Shown here: positions 1-5,941 of the stretch, one piece after another
Numbering within the stretch: position 1 is the first letter of the stretch
Layout of the letters: each line of letters opens with the position of its first letter
Source: Bacillota bacterium
Lineage (GTDB): Bacteria > Bacillota > Clostridia > Oscillospirales > Acutalibacteraceae
Direction: 5' to 3'
DNA: 7,747 nucleotides
NCBI GenBank assembly: GCA_023415895.1
Contig: JAEZJA010000253.1
Location: 1-7,747, forward strand
The notes under the pieces: model-generated
Database searches by the model: none
What the model saw: the letters and a program-made list of their open reading frames with translations, nothing else
Told to the model about the DNA's origin: nothing
Program-made: the position numbers and the translations under genes

Positions 1-2
1 TC

Positions 3-341
3 ATCTGTTTGATCAAAGAGCTTTGCCAGGGTGTTGGAGGGCTTATATTATTGCGCAGCGGTGAAAAGATCGAGGGTGCCCGCTGGTATGGCAAAGTGGC
101 CACCTTCTCCTTTTACGGGGTGATGGCTCTGATCGTCGCCTGGCCGGCTATGCCGCAGGCTGTGACAGTGGCTTTGATTGCGGTTGTCGCCGCGTTAATG
201 CTGTTCGCTTTCTTACGCTATATGCAGGTGTTTTTTCGCATTAAAAACATGATTCCCGCGCGAAAAGAGACGCCAAAGGTACCCCAAAATACAGAAATTA
301 TTGATTCGACCGCTCAATCGGATAATGTGAAGCCGGTTTGA
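3..341 (+). CDS. CDP-alcohol phosphatidyltransferase family protein, C-terminal part (partial at 5' end)
   Basis: The reading frame is open to the left edge, so this is the 3' end of a longer gene; the TTG at 9 is not needed as a start. The visible ~112 residues contain a segment (KIEGARWYGKVATF) that resembles the loop after the catalytic region in PgsA-type CDP-alcohol phosphatidyltransferases. Two hydrophobic membrane segments follow (around FYGVMALIVAWP and AVTVALIAVVAALMLFAF), then a basic stretch and a hydrophilic tail of about 30 residues. Family members are integral membrane enzymes that transfer a phosphatidyl group from CDP-diacylglycerol to an alcohol such as glycerol-3-phosphate. 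The diagnostic Asp-rich CDP-binding motif would lie outside the window, so the substrate cannot be confirmed. Phosphatidylglycerophosphate synthase (pgsA) is the likeliest specific identity. clpE begins 89 bp downstream on the same strand. Confidence 0.75.
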   Translation: MCLIKELCQGVGGLILLRSGEKIEGARWYGKVATFSFYGVMALIVAWPAMPQAVTVALIAVVAALMLFAFLRYMQVFFRIKNMIPARKETPKVPQNTEIIDSTAQSDNVKPV

Positions 342-388
342 ACCGATATATGAATTGTACGGCAAATTTTCGAGTTGAGCGTGCCCTG

Positions 389-405
389 TTTCACAATTTG
401 TGAAA
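389..405. promoter_or_regulatory. Perfect palindrome upstream of clpE, candidate operator
   Basis: TTTCACAA-T-TTGTGAAA is an 8-bp inverted repeat around a single central base. It ends 25 bp before the clpE start codon. Its half-sites are those of Rex-type operators but face the other way with almost no spacer, so it is not a standard Rex site. No CtsR-type heptad repeat (GGTCAAA-N3-GGTCAAA) is visible in the 89-bp gap. I could not identify a convincing -35/-10 pair here; CACAAT at 392-397 inside the palindrome is a weak -10 candidate. The role as an operator is inferred. Confidence 0.4.
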
Positions 406-430
406 AGGCGCGGAAAGGCATGGTTGGAAG

Positions 431-2707
431 ATGCTTTGTTCACGTTGCAAAAAACGGACGGCAGTTGTGTTTATAACCCGTATGGAGGGAGACAAGTCCA
501 TCAACGATGGTCTTTGTTTGGTCTGCGCCAAGGAACTGGGCATCAAGCCTGTGGATGATTTTTTGGATAAGTTCGGCATTACGGACGAGGATATGGAGCA
601 AATGGATCAGCAGCTGGGGGATTTGATGAACCCCGGGGATGAGGACGAGGAAGGCTTTACGCCGGGCGGAGCCGCTACCTTCCCTTTTCTGCAGAATTTG
701 TTTGGCAATGCTCCTGCGGCAGGCGATGCGGGTGAGGTTCACGCAAAGTCACCTTCCGAGGGAAAGGAAAAGGAAGCCCGTGGCAAAGACAAAAAGCGTA
801 AATTTTTGGATCAGTATTGCACCGATTTGACCTCCCGTGCACGCAGCGGCGAGCTTGACCGTATCATTGGGCGGGACAGGGAAATCTATCGTGTGGAACA
901 GATTCTTTCCCGCCGCACCAAGAATAATCCCTGCCTCATCGGCGAGCCGGGCGTGGGCAAAACGGCGATAGCCGAGGGCCTCGCACAGCGCATTGCGGAT
1001 GGCAATGTACCTCCCCGTTTGAAAAACAAGCAGATTCATCTGCTCGATCTGACGGCGCTGGTCGCCGGGACACAGTTTCGCGGACAGTTTGAGAGCCGCA
1101 TCAAGGGACTGGTTGACGAGGTTAAGGCTGAGGGCAATATCATCCTGTTCATTGATGAGGTGCACAATCTTGTCGGTACGGGGGACGCGGAGGGCAGCAT
1201 GTCCGCCGCGAATATTCTTAAACCCGCTCTGTCGCGCGGCGAGATTCAAGTGATCGGCGCGACGACCTTTAACGAGTACCGCAAGCATATTGAAAAGGAC
1301 GCCGCTCTGGAACGGCGTTTTCAGCCGGTCACCGTGGAGGAGCCCTCCATTGATTCTGCTACGGAAATGCTCAAGGGAATCAAGAGCTATTACGAAGGAT
1401 ACCATGGCGTTCGCATTACGGATGCGCTGATTCGACGCGCCGTGATGCTGTCTGAGCGTTATATTAACGATCGCTTTTTGCCCGACAAAGCCATTGACCT
1501 GCTGGATGAAGCTTGCACCGCGGCTGCTCTGCGCAACTCTGCCGCGGATCAGTATGCCGAGCTGCTCAGCCGTGCGGATGAACTCAAAAAGCAGGAAGAG
1601 ACGCAGATGGGCGCCGATTCCATCGATTACGAAAAGCTGGCCACCACGCGCGCCGAGCTGCTGCAGACGGAGCAGCAGGCGGAAGCCCTGCGGGAGCAAG
1701 CTACACAGGCACCCGTGACGGCTGACGATCTCGCGCAGGTCATCGAGTTGTGGACGGGAATTCCCGCTGCCAAGGTGCGGGAAAGCGATCTATCCCGTTT
1801 GGCGGGAATGGAGACAAGGCTGAAGCAAAAGGTTGTTGGACAGGATAAAGCGGTCGAGCTTGTGGCTGCCGCCATCCGACGCAGCCGCGTACAGATTAGC
1901 GCCCGCCGCCGTCCCGCCTCCTTTATTTTTGTCGGGCCGACGGGCGTGGGCAAGACCGAGCTAGTCAAGGTTCTGGCGACCGAGCTGTTCAATACGCCCG
2001 AAACGCTGATCCGGCTGGACATGTCGGAGTTTATGGAGAAGCACTCGGTGTCGCGCATCATCGGCTCGCCTCCCGGCTATGTCGGCTACGACGAAGCGGG
2101 ACAGTTGACCGAAAAGGTGCGGCGTAAGCCCTATTCGGTGCTGCTTTTTGATGAAATTGAAAAGGCGCATCCCGACGTGCTCAATGTTTTGCTGCAGATT
2201 CTGGACGAGGGGCATGTGACGGATGCGCACGGGCGCAGCGTCAATTTTGAGAATACCGTGATTGTGATGACATCCAACGCCGGCAGTCAGAATCAGGAGA
2301 GCCTGATGGGGTTCGGCAAGACCGATGCGCAGGCATCGCATGATCGCGCGATGAAGGCACTGAGTGATTTTTTGCGACCGGAGTTCATCAGCCGTGTGGA
2401 TGAGATCGTCTATTTTGACCCGCTGTCGCGGGAGAGCTTCGCGAAGATTGCCGAGCTGATGCTGCGCGAGCTTGTGGATCCTCTGGCCGAACGCGGTGTC
2501 GAATTCACTTGGTCGAATGAAGCCTGTACGGCACTCGCGACAAAGGCGTACGGTGGCAAGCGCGGCGCGCGTGATTTGCGCAACGCCGTCAGGCGCTCAG
2601 TGGAGGATAAAATCGCCACACTGTTGGTCGAGCACTGTGATGAGCAGCTCAAGTCCATTCGGGTGGAGGCTTCGGGAGAATCCTCGGTCGAAGTATCGTT
2701 TCAATAG
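431..2707 (+). CDS. clpE: ClpE-type ATP-dependent Clp protease ATP-binding subunit
   Basis: 758-residue Hsp100/Clp AAA+ unfoldase that would pair with ClpP to unfold and degrade damaged proteins in the cytoplasm. The N-terminus carries a four-cysteine zinc finger (C3, C6, C29, C32), the hallmark of ClpE, in place of the double Clp-N repeat of ClpC/ClpA. An acidic, then Lys-rich linker follows (about 50-125). AAA domain 1 has Walker A GEPGVGKT at 171-178, pore loop GTQFRG at 213-218, Walker B around 237-243 and Arg fingers near R295/R296. A short coiled-coil middle region spans about 370-425. AAA domain 2 has Walker A GPTGVGKT at 502-509, pore loop around GYVGY (549-553), Walker B LLFDE at 571-575, a ClpP-docking tripeptide MGF at 626-628 and sensor 2 GAR at 712-714. 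It is longer than B. subtilis ClpE (about 700 residues). The ATG at 431 is preceded by GGAAAGG at 412-418 and GGAAG at 426-430; starting here keeps the first CxxC. No ctsR or mcsAB neighbour is visible. A ClpC label is possible in automated annotation, but the zinc finger argues for ClpE. Confidence 0.93.
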   Translation: MLCSRCKKRTAVVFITRMEGDKSINDGLCLVCAKELGIKPVDDFLDKFGITDEDMEQMDQQLGDLMNPGDEDEEGFTPGGAATFPFLQNLFGNAPAAGDAGEVHAKSPSEGKEKEARGKDKKRKFLDQYCTDLTSRARSGELDRIIGRDREIYRVEQILSRRTKNNPCLIGEPGVGKTAIAEGLAQRIADGNVPPRLKNKQIHLLDLTALVAGTQFRGQFESRIKGLVDEVKAEGNIILFIDEVHNLVGTGDAEGSMSAANILKPALSRGEIQVIGATTFNEYRKHIEKDAALERRFQPVTVEEPSIDSATEMLKGIKSYYEGYHGVRITDALIRRAVMLSERYINDRFLPDKAIDLLDEACTAAALRNSAADQYAELLSRADELKKQEETQMGADSIDYEKLATTRAELLQTEQQAEALREQATQAPVTADDLAQVIELWTGIPAAKVRESDLSRLAGMETRLKQKVVGQDKAVELVAAAIRRSRVQISARRRPASFIFVGPTGVGKTELVKVLATELFNTPETLIRLDMSEFMEKHSVSRIIGSPPGYVGYDEAGQLTEKVRRKPYSVLLFDEIEKAHPDVLNVLLQILDEGHVTDAHGRSVNFENTVIVMTSNAGSQNQESLMGFGKTDAQASHDRAMKALSDFLRPEFISRVDEIVYFDPLSRESFAKIAELMLRELVDPLAERGVEFTWSNEACTALATKAYGGKRGARDLRNAVRRSVEDKIATLLVEHCDEQLKSIRVEASGESSVEVSFQ

Positions 2708-2825
2708 TCGAGAAAGATAAATACGGATGAATCACAACGATCGGGTGTAGAAGGTATCCTCTTTGGTTATCAGTCAATGAGGAATGTATGGGTAAAATCT
2801 GTTACGCAACGACTTTACCGTAGTG

Positions 2826-2876
2826 ACACCTCATCCGGCCGGCGTTCGCCGCCCACCTTCCCCTCAAGGGGAAGGC
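2826..2876. repeat. REP/MITE-like intergenic element with two hairpins
   Basis: Two hairpins lie side by side. The first is CGGCG-TT-CGCCG (2840-2851). The second is CCTTCCCC-TCAA-GGGGAAGG (2856-2875), a perfect 8-bp stem. The preceding ACACCTCATCCGG and the CCTTCCCCTCAAGGGGAAGG core resemble, from memory, a short element dispersed in intergenic regions of many gut Clostridia genomes. Only one copy is present here, so its repeat nature cannot be shown from this sequence. It is not a canonical terminator: the second hairpin is followed by CTTAAAAAAG on the + strand, and on the - strand the T-run precedes the hairpin. The boundaries are approximate. Confidence 0.5.
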
Positions 2877-2921
2877 TTAAAAAAGAAACCAATTTGTATA
2901 GGTGAAGGCGTTTCATAAATG

Positions 2922-2945
2922 GTAGCGGTGGGAAACCACCGCTAC
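2922..2945 (+). promoter_or_regulatory. Stem-loop with GAAA tetraloop in the uppP leader
   Basis: GTAGCGGTGG (2922-2931) pairs perfectly with CCACCGCTAC (2936-2945) around a GAAA loop, a GNRA-type tetraloop. This very stable hairpin ends 7 nt before the uppP ribosome binding site GGAGGG (2953-2958), which itself has 6 nt to the ATG. There is no T-run, so it is not an intrinsic terminator. It could protect the mRNA 5' end, mark a processing site, or affect translation start of uppP. The stem is seen directly; the role is inferred. Confidence 0.55.
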
Positions 2946-2964
2946 ATAGTTTGGAGGGAAAACC

Positions 2965-3816
2965 ATGGCAGTATTGGAATTACTCAAGTCGGTATTAATG
3001 GGCATCGTGCAGGGCATCACCGAATGGCTGCCCATCAGCAGTACGGGACACATGCTGTTGCTCAATGAGTTTATTAACATGACGGTATCAGCCGACGCCG
3101 CCAGAAATTCGGATTTTTTCGATGTCTTTAAAGTGGTTATTCAGCTTGGGTCCATTCTCGCCGTGCTGGTGCTTTATTTTCATAAACTGAACCCTTTTTC
3201 CAAGAAAAAGAGCGAGATTCAGAAGAAACAAACCCTATCTCTATGGGTTAAGGTGCTGATTGCCAGCGTTCCCGCCGCCATTATTGGCTTGGCGTTTGAT
3301 GATATCATTGACGATGTGCTTTCCACGTGGTATGTCATCGCAGCCGCACTCATCGTGTATGGCATTTTGTTTATCTGGCTCGAGAGCCGCAACAAAAAGC
3401 CGCACATTACCGATTTTAAGCAGATGAGCTACAAAACCGCGTTGCTGATCGGCGTGTTTCAGATGCTGGCGCTGATTCCGGGCACCTCCCGGTCGGGTTC
3501 CACCATTTTGGGAGCTGTTTTCCTGGGCTCGTCGCGGTATATCGCCGCGGAATTCTCCTTCTTCATGGCCATCCCCGTTATGGTGGGAGCCAGTGGTGTG
3601 AAACTGCTGAAATTTGCTCTGAATAACGGACTGGGTTTTACCGGCCTTGAGTTGGGCGTTCTGCTGACAGGCTTTGTTATGGCCTTCATCGTATCGGTGC
3701 TGGTCATCCGTTTCCTGATGAATTATATTAAAAGGCATGACTTTAAAGTTTTTGGCTACTATCGTATAATCCTTGGTCTGGTCGTGATCCTCTACTTCGG
3801 TCTGCTGGCACGTTGA
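2965..3816 (+). CDS. uppP: Undecaprenyl-diphosphate phosphatase UppP (BacA)
   Basis: 283-residue polytopic membrane enzyme of the usual BacA/UppP length. It removes a phosphate from undecaprenyl diphosphate on the outer face of the membrane, recycling the lipid carrier for peptidoglycan and other wall polymers. Overproduction of the family is known to give bacitracin resistance. Signature motifs are present: the (E/Q)xxxE motif as Q16-x3-E20, the following PISSTGH segment with S26 and H29, and PGTSRSGST at 172-180 with R176. Several hydrophobic segments follow (about 55-72, 95-110, 121-138, 157-171, 196-218, 228-252 and 264-281). ATG 2965 has GGAGGG at 2953-2958. An MgtC-family gene follows 61 bp downstream and is probably co-transcribed. 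A strong leader hairpin lies immediately upstream. Confidence 0.96.
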   Translation: MAVLELLKSVLMGIVQGITEWLPISSTGHMLLLNEFINMTVSADAARNSDFFDVFKVVIQLGSILAVLVLYFHKLNPFSKKKSEIQKKQTLSLWVKVLIASVPAAIIGLAFDDIIDDVLSTWYVIAAALIVYGILFIWLESRNKKPHITDFKQMSYKTALLIGVFQMLALIPGTSRSGSTILGAVFLGSSRYIAAEFSFFMAIPVMVGASGVKLLKFALNNGLGFTGLELGVLLTGFVMAFIVSVLVIRFLMNYIKRHDFKVFGYYRIILGLVVILYFGLLAR

Positions 3817-3864
3817 TACCGAATGAAGTGCTGCCGGGTCATGATTCTTATAACACAGAATATC

Positions 3865-3870
3865 AGGAGG
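3865..3870 (+). promoter_or_regulatory. Ribosome binding site that fixes the MgtC-family start
   Basis: AGGAGG is a perfect Shine-Dalgarno core, 7 nt before the ATG at 3878. The in-frame TTG at 3872 would leave only 1 nt of spacing, so the ATG is the start. Confidence 0.85.
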
Positions 3871-3877
3871 ATTGTTC

Positions 3878-4576
3878 ATGCAGGAGTTATGGGCCTATCT
3901 ACAGGAGCTGAACCTGCTGTCGGTGGCCGTGCGTGTTATCCTGAGCATTGTTTTGGCCGGATTGATCGGACTGGAGCGGCAGGGACAGCACCATCCCGCT
4001 GGGCTGCGCACACACATTCTGGTGTGTGTGGGCAGCGCACTGACCATGATGCTGGGGCAGTATCTGTTTCTGCGTTATGGTACCGACCCCTCGCGCATCG
4101 GTGCGCAGGTGGTCAGCGGCATCGGTTTTCTGGGAGTGGGAACTATCATTCTTAACGGGGCCCATGTACGCGGTATCACAACAGCCGCCGGACTTTGGGC
4201 GAGCGCCTGTATGGGGCTGGCTGTCGGCGCAGGCTTTTATGAGGGCGCGATCATCGGGTTTGCCGCGATCGCCTTTACGCTGATCATCATGCGGCGGGTG
4301 CGGGTGATGTATTATAAACGCCATCCCCGCATCAAGTGTCTGTCTGTGCGGCTGCACAGCATTGCCGATCTTTTGCCGGTTACCAAGCTGCTCAAGGCAT
4401 GGGGCGTGGTCGTCAGCAATACCAACATTGACAACACCAGCGAGGATACGGACGATGAAGGCGTGCTGGTGAAAATGGACATCGTACTGAAAAACGATGT
4501 GGACAGCAATGCATTGATGTTGAATCTGCTGCAGGAGTCAAGTGTGCTCTATGCGGACTATATTACAGGGAATTAG
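3878..4576 (+). CDS. MgtC/SapB family membrane protein
   Basis: 232 residues starting at the ATG placed by the perfect AGGAGG. The N-terminal half is the MgtC/SapB membrane domain, with about five hydrophobic segments (14-32, 46-65, 74-93, 100-118, 122-138). It also has family motifs GLERQ (31-35), PAGLRTH (40-46), GIGFLGVGTI (81-90) and VRGITTAAGLWASA (97-110). The C-terminal part (about 150-232) is soluble and has the alternating strand/helix look of the ACT-like regulatory domain in longer MgtC homologues. MgtC of Salmonella supports survival at low magnesium and inhibits the F1Fo ATP synthase, but many homologues have no proven role. Magnesium- or stress-linked function here is only inferred. 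The alpha/beta-hydrolase gene starts 23 bp after the stop, so these genes are probably in one operon with uppP. Confidence 0.9.
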   Translation: MQELWAYLQELNLLSVAVRVILSIVLAGLIGLERQGQHHPAGLRTHILVCVGSALTMMLGQYLFLRYGTDPSRIGAQVVSGIGFLGVGTIILNGAHVRGITTAAGLWASACMGLAVGAGFYEGAIIGFAAIAFTLIIMRRVRVMYYKRHPRIKCLSVRLHSIADLLPVTKLLKAWGVVVSNTNIDNTSEDTDDEGVLVKMDIVLKNDVDSNALMLNLLQESSVLYADYITGN

Positions 4577-4599
4577 AATACTGGATTAGGAAGTATCGG

Positions 4600-5421
4600 A
4601 TGATGAAACACGAAGTTCTGCGCATTACCGTCGATTATGCAAAGGCGGGGCTGCAGGTGTCAGCCGACCCCAAGTTGATTACCTACATATTGGATACGGG
4701 TTACGATGGCGGCGAAAAGAAGCGCCGACCGGCGATGGTGATCTGTCCCGGCGGCGCCTACAGCATGACTTCTGACCGCGAGGCGGAGCCGATTGCCGTG
4801 CGATTCAACGCGCTCGGCTTTCACTCCTTTGTGGTGCGGTATACGGTTGAGGCACCCATGCGCTTTCCCGGAGCATTGCTCGAGGTATGCAAGGCCATTG
4901 CTATGGTGCGCGAGCATGCGGATGAGTGGAATGTGGATTCCAATAAAATCGTGGTCTGCGGTTTTTCCGCCGGCGGTCATCTCGCGGCGAGCGTCGGTAC
5001 TTTCTGGAACAACGAGCTCGTGACAAAGCCGCTGGGGCTAAACCATCAGGAGGATCAACCAAACGGCATGGTGCTTTGCTATCCGGTGATCACATCGGGT
5101 GGATTTGCCCACAATGGTTCTTTTTACAACCTGCTGCGTGACCATTACGAGGAACAGAAGGAGCTTGTGTCGCTGGAAAAACAGGTGAATGCCGATACGC
5201 CGCCCGCTTTTTTATGGCATACCTTTGAGGATTCCTGTGTGCCGGTTGAAAACACCCTGCTGATGGCCACGGCGTTGCGGGAGAAGAGGATTCCGTTTGA
5301 GGTTCATATTTATCCCAAAGGCTGGCACGGCCTGGCGCTATCGACACAGGAAACGGGAGGCGGCCCTGCCGAAGTTTCGGAGTGGCCCGATCTCGCAGCC
5401 CGCTGGGCAAAAAATCTGTAA
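4600..5421 (+). CDS. Alpha/beta-hydrolase, acetylesterase / acetyl-xylan-esterase-like
   Basis: 273-residue cytoplasmic alpha/beta-hydrolase with no signal peptide. The likely catalytic triad is visible: nucleophile S123 in GFSAGG (121-126), acid D211 in HTFEDSCVP, and base H243 in GWHGLAL. The CPGGAY segment at 49-54 matches the oxyanion-hole strand of the esterase/lipase group that includes BD-FAE and intracellular acetyl-xylan esterases. The likely reaction is hydrolysis of a small ester, often an acetyl group on a sugar; the substrate cannot be read from the sequence. Two ATG codons stand in tandem (4600 and 4603), with AGGAAG at 4588-4593. The first is chosen, but either works. It follows the MgtC-family stop by 23 bp and ends just before a strong terminator, so it is the last gene of the uppP operon. 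Confidence 0.87.
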   Translation: MMKHEVLRITVDYAKAGLQVSADPKLITYILDTGYDGGEKKRRPAMVICPGGAYSMTSDREAEPIAVRFNALGFHSFVVRYTVEAPMRFPGALLEVCKAIAMVREHADEWNVDSNKIVVCGFSAGGHLAASVGTFWNNELVTKPLGLNHQEDQPNGMVLCYPVITSGGFAHNGSFYNLLRDHYEEQKELVSLEKQVNADTPPAFLWHTFEDSCVPVENTLLMATALREKRIPFEVHIYPKGWHGLALSTQETGGGPAEVSEWPDLAARWAKNL

Positions 5422-5427
5422 GAAGTT

Positions 5428-5471
5428 AAAAAGCATTGCACTGCCTAAAAAGGCGATGCAATGCTTTTTTT
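5428..5471 (+). terminator. Intrinsic terminator of the uppP-mgtC-hydrolase operon
   Basis: AAAAAGCATTGCA (5428-5440) pairs with TGCAATGCTTTTTTT (5457-5471), and the inner GCC/GGC (5443-5445 and 5452-5454) closes a TAAAAA loop. The descending arm ends in a run of seven T. It begins 6 bp after the hydrolase stop. The A-run on the other side means it could also work weakly on the - strand. Confidence 0.93.
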
Positions 5472-5512
5472 ATTGTGGCAGTCTGTTGCCCACCACGTTA
5501 ATGCCCGTATAT

Positions 5513-5530
5513 CTCTGTGTGATCACAGAG
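5513..5530. promoter_or_regulatory. 18-bp inverted repeat in the gap before the small genes
   Basis: CTCTGTG (5513-5519) and CACAGAG (5524-5530) are perfect 7-bp arms around TGAT. The centre reads TGTGATCACA, itself a perfect palindrome. There is no T-run, so it is not a terminator. It could be an operator for the small genes that start 107 bp downstream, or remain without a role. The gap 5472-5636 holds no supported gene. Confidence 0.35.
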
Positions 5531-5590
5531 GAAGAAGGGCGCGCAGGGGTATCCGAATATACATGGTTCGTTTATTTCCATATTCCCGTC

Positions 5591-5619
5591 GAATATTGCC
5601 GTGGGATGGTTTTATACTA
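5591..5619 (+). promoter_or_regulatory. Candidate promoter of the small-protein genes
   Basis: TATACT at 5613-5618 matches five of six bases of the -10 consensus. GAATA at 5591-5595 stands 17 bp before TATACTA (5613-5619). This layout resembles forespore sigma-G promoters (GNATA, then CATNNTA) with one mismatch. No good sigma-A -35 is present. A weakness is that transcription would begin near 5626, on top of the ribosome binding site at 5625-5630. A second GAATA (5555-5559) followed after 19 bp by CATATTC (5579-5585) would leave a longer leader. Both are tentative. Confidence 0.25.
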
Positions 5620-5624
5620 ATGAC

Positions 5625-5630
5625 GAGGTG
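5625..5630 (+). promoter_or_regulatory. Ribosome binding site of the first small gene
   Basis: GAGGTG stands 6 nt before the ATG at 5637, ideal Shine-Dalgarno spacing. It supports translation of a 44-codon frame that length-based gene callers could miss. Confidence 0.65.
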
Positions 5631-5636
5631 AGAACA

Positions 5637-5771
5637 ATGCCCAAGGACAGTCAGCCGGACAACAAAAAGGCCCGTATTATCAAATCCAACGGACAAACGC
5701 CCATCACGCGTGAAAATCAGAACCAGAATCGCAACGCCAAGAAGCAATCCATCCCCAATAACGATGTGTAA
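5637..5771 (+). CDS. Small hydrophilic protein of unknown function, 44 residues
   Basis: A 44-residue frame with GAGGTG 6 nt before its ATG. The protein starts MPKDSQPDNKKARI and is rich in Asn, Gln and Lys (for example ENQNQNRNAKK). It has no cysteine, no aromatic residue and no hydrophobic segment, so it is probably cytosolic and possibly disordered. I do not recognise a family. Its composition and size recall minor small acid-soluble spore proteins, but no such motif is clear. Its stop codon overlaps the ribosome binding site of the next small gene, 13 bp before that gene's ATG, so the two are likely translated from one transcript. Confidence 0.65.
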   Translation: MPKDSQPDNKKARIIKSNGQTPITRENQNQNRNAKKQSIPNNDV

Positions 5772-5776
5772 AGGAG
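5771..5776 (+). promoter_or_regulatory. Ribosome binding site of the second small gene
   Basis: AAGGAG begins on the last base of the preceding stop codon and stands 8 nt before the ATG at 5785. It decides the start in favour of 5785 over the in-frame ATG at 5710, which has no such site and would run through the first small gene in another frame. Confidence 0.7.
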
Positions 5777-5784
5777 TATTGAAC

Positions 5785-5937
5785 ATGGCAAAAGCCGGAA
5801 TGAGACGCCCTGACCCCGAAGAACCGCATGGTACCGAGAGCAATGAGAAGCTGCATATCCCCAAAAACGAAGTGCCGCCCGTGCCTGAGATCCCCGGCCC
5901 GGCCAAGCATAAGAAGGAACGTTTGCGCCCCATCTGA
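5785..5937 (+). CDS. Small Pro/Lys/Glu-rich protein of unknown function, 50 residues
   Basis: A 50-residue frame with AAGGAG 8 nt upstream. The sequence begins MAKAGMRRPDPEEPHGTESN, continues with IPKNEVPPVPEIPGPAK, and ends with a basic tail HKKERLRPI. It is highly charged and Pro-rich, with no cysteine, no aromatic residue and no membrane segment. I have a faint memory of unnamed clostridial small proteins with a similar GMRRPDP...HGTESN start, but I cannot verify it and know no function. The gene forms a pair with the 44-residue frame upstream. Its stop lies 4 bp from the stop of tmcAL on the opposite strand. Confidence 0.75.
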   Translation: MAKAGMRRPDPEEPHGTESNEKLHIPKNEVPPVPEIPGPAKHKKERLRPI

Positions 5938-5941
5938 GAGC

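Larger units (their letters stand above)
2708..2964. other. Non-coding gap between clpE and uppP
   Basis: This 257-bp gap has no supported reading frame. It contains a 6-bp inverted repeat GGTAAA/TTTACC (2791-2796 and 2814-2819), then a two-hairpin repeat-like element (about 2826-2876), then a strong stem-loop in the uppP leader (2922-2945). A TAAAAT at 2793-2798 could be a -10 element for uppP, but no good -35 stands at the right distance. No intrinsic terminator with a T-run follows clpE. Confidence 0.6.

Noticed and set aside
389..405. Rex binding site
   Set aside because: Rex sites have TTGTGAA first, then a spacer of several bases, then TTCACAA; here the half-sites are in reverse order with one central base.
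749..1699. 316-codon open frame on the - strand inside clpE
   Set aside because: It lies wholly opposite a well-conserved AAA+ gene and its translation has no recognisable domain; it is a shadow of the coding strand.
2763..2798. sigma-A promoter for uppP (TTGGTT with TAAAAT)
   Set aside because: The spacing is 24 bp, too long; no better -35 was found at 16-18 bp from TAAAAT.
2856..2880. Strong hairpin after clpE as an intrinsic terminator
   Set aside because: On the + strand it is followed by CTTAAAAAAG rather than a T-run; on the - strand the T-run is on the wrong side.
3872..3877. TTG start for the MgtC-family gene, adding two residues
   Set aside because: It is only 1 nt from AGGAGG; ATG 3878 has ideal spacing.
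3241..3879. 212-codon open frame on the - strand over uppP
   Set aside because: It is opposite the conserved UppP motifs, and its His/Asn/Gln-rich translation has no recognisable family features.
5710..5784. Longer version of the second small protein starting at ATG 5710
   Set aside because: It would overlap the first small gene in another frame and has no ribosome binding site, whereas ATG 5785 has AAGGAG 8 nt upstream.
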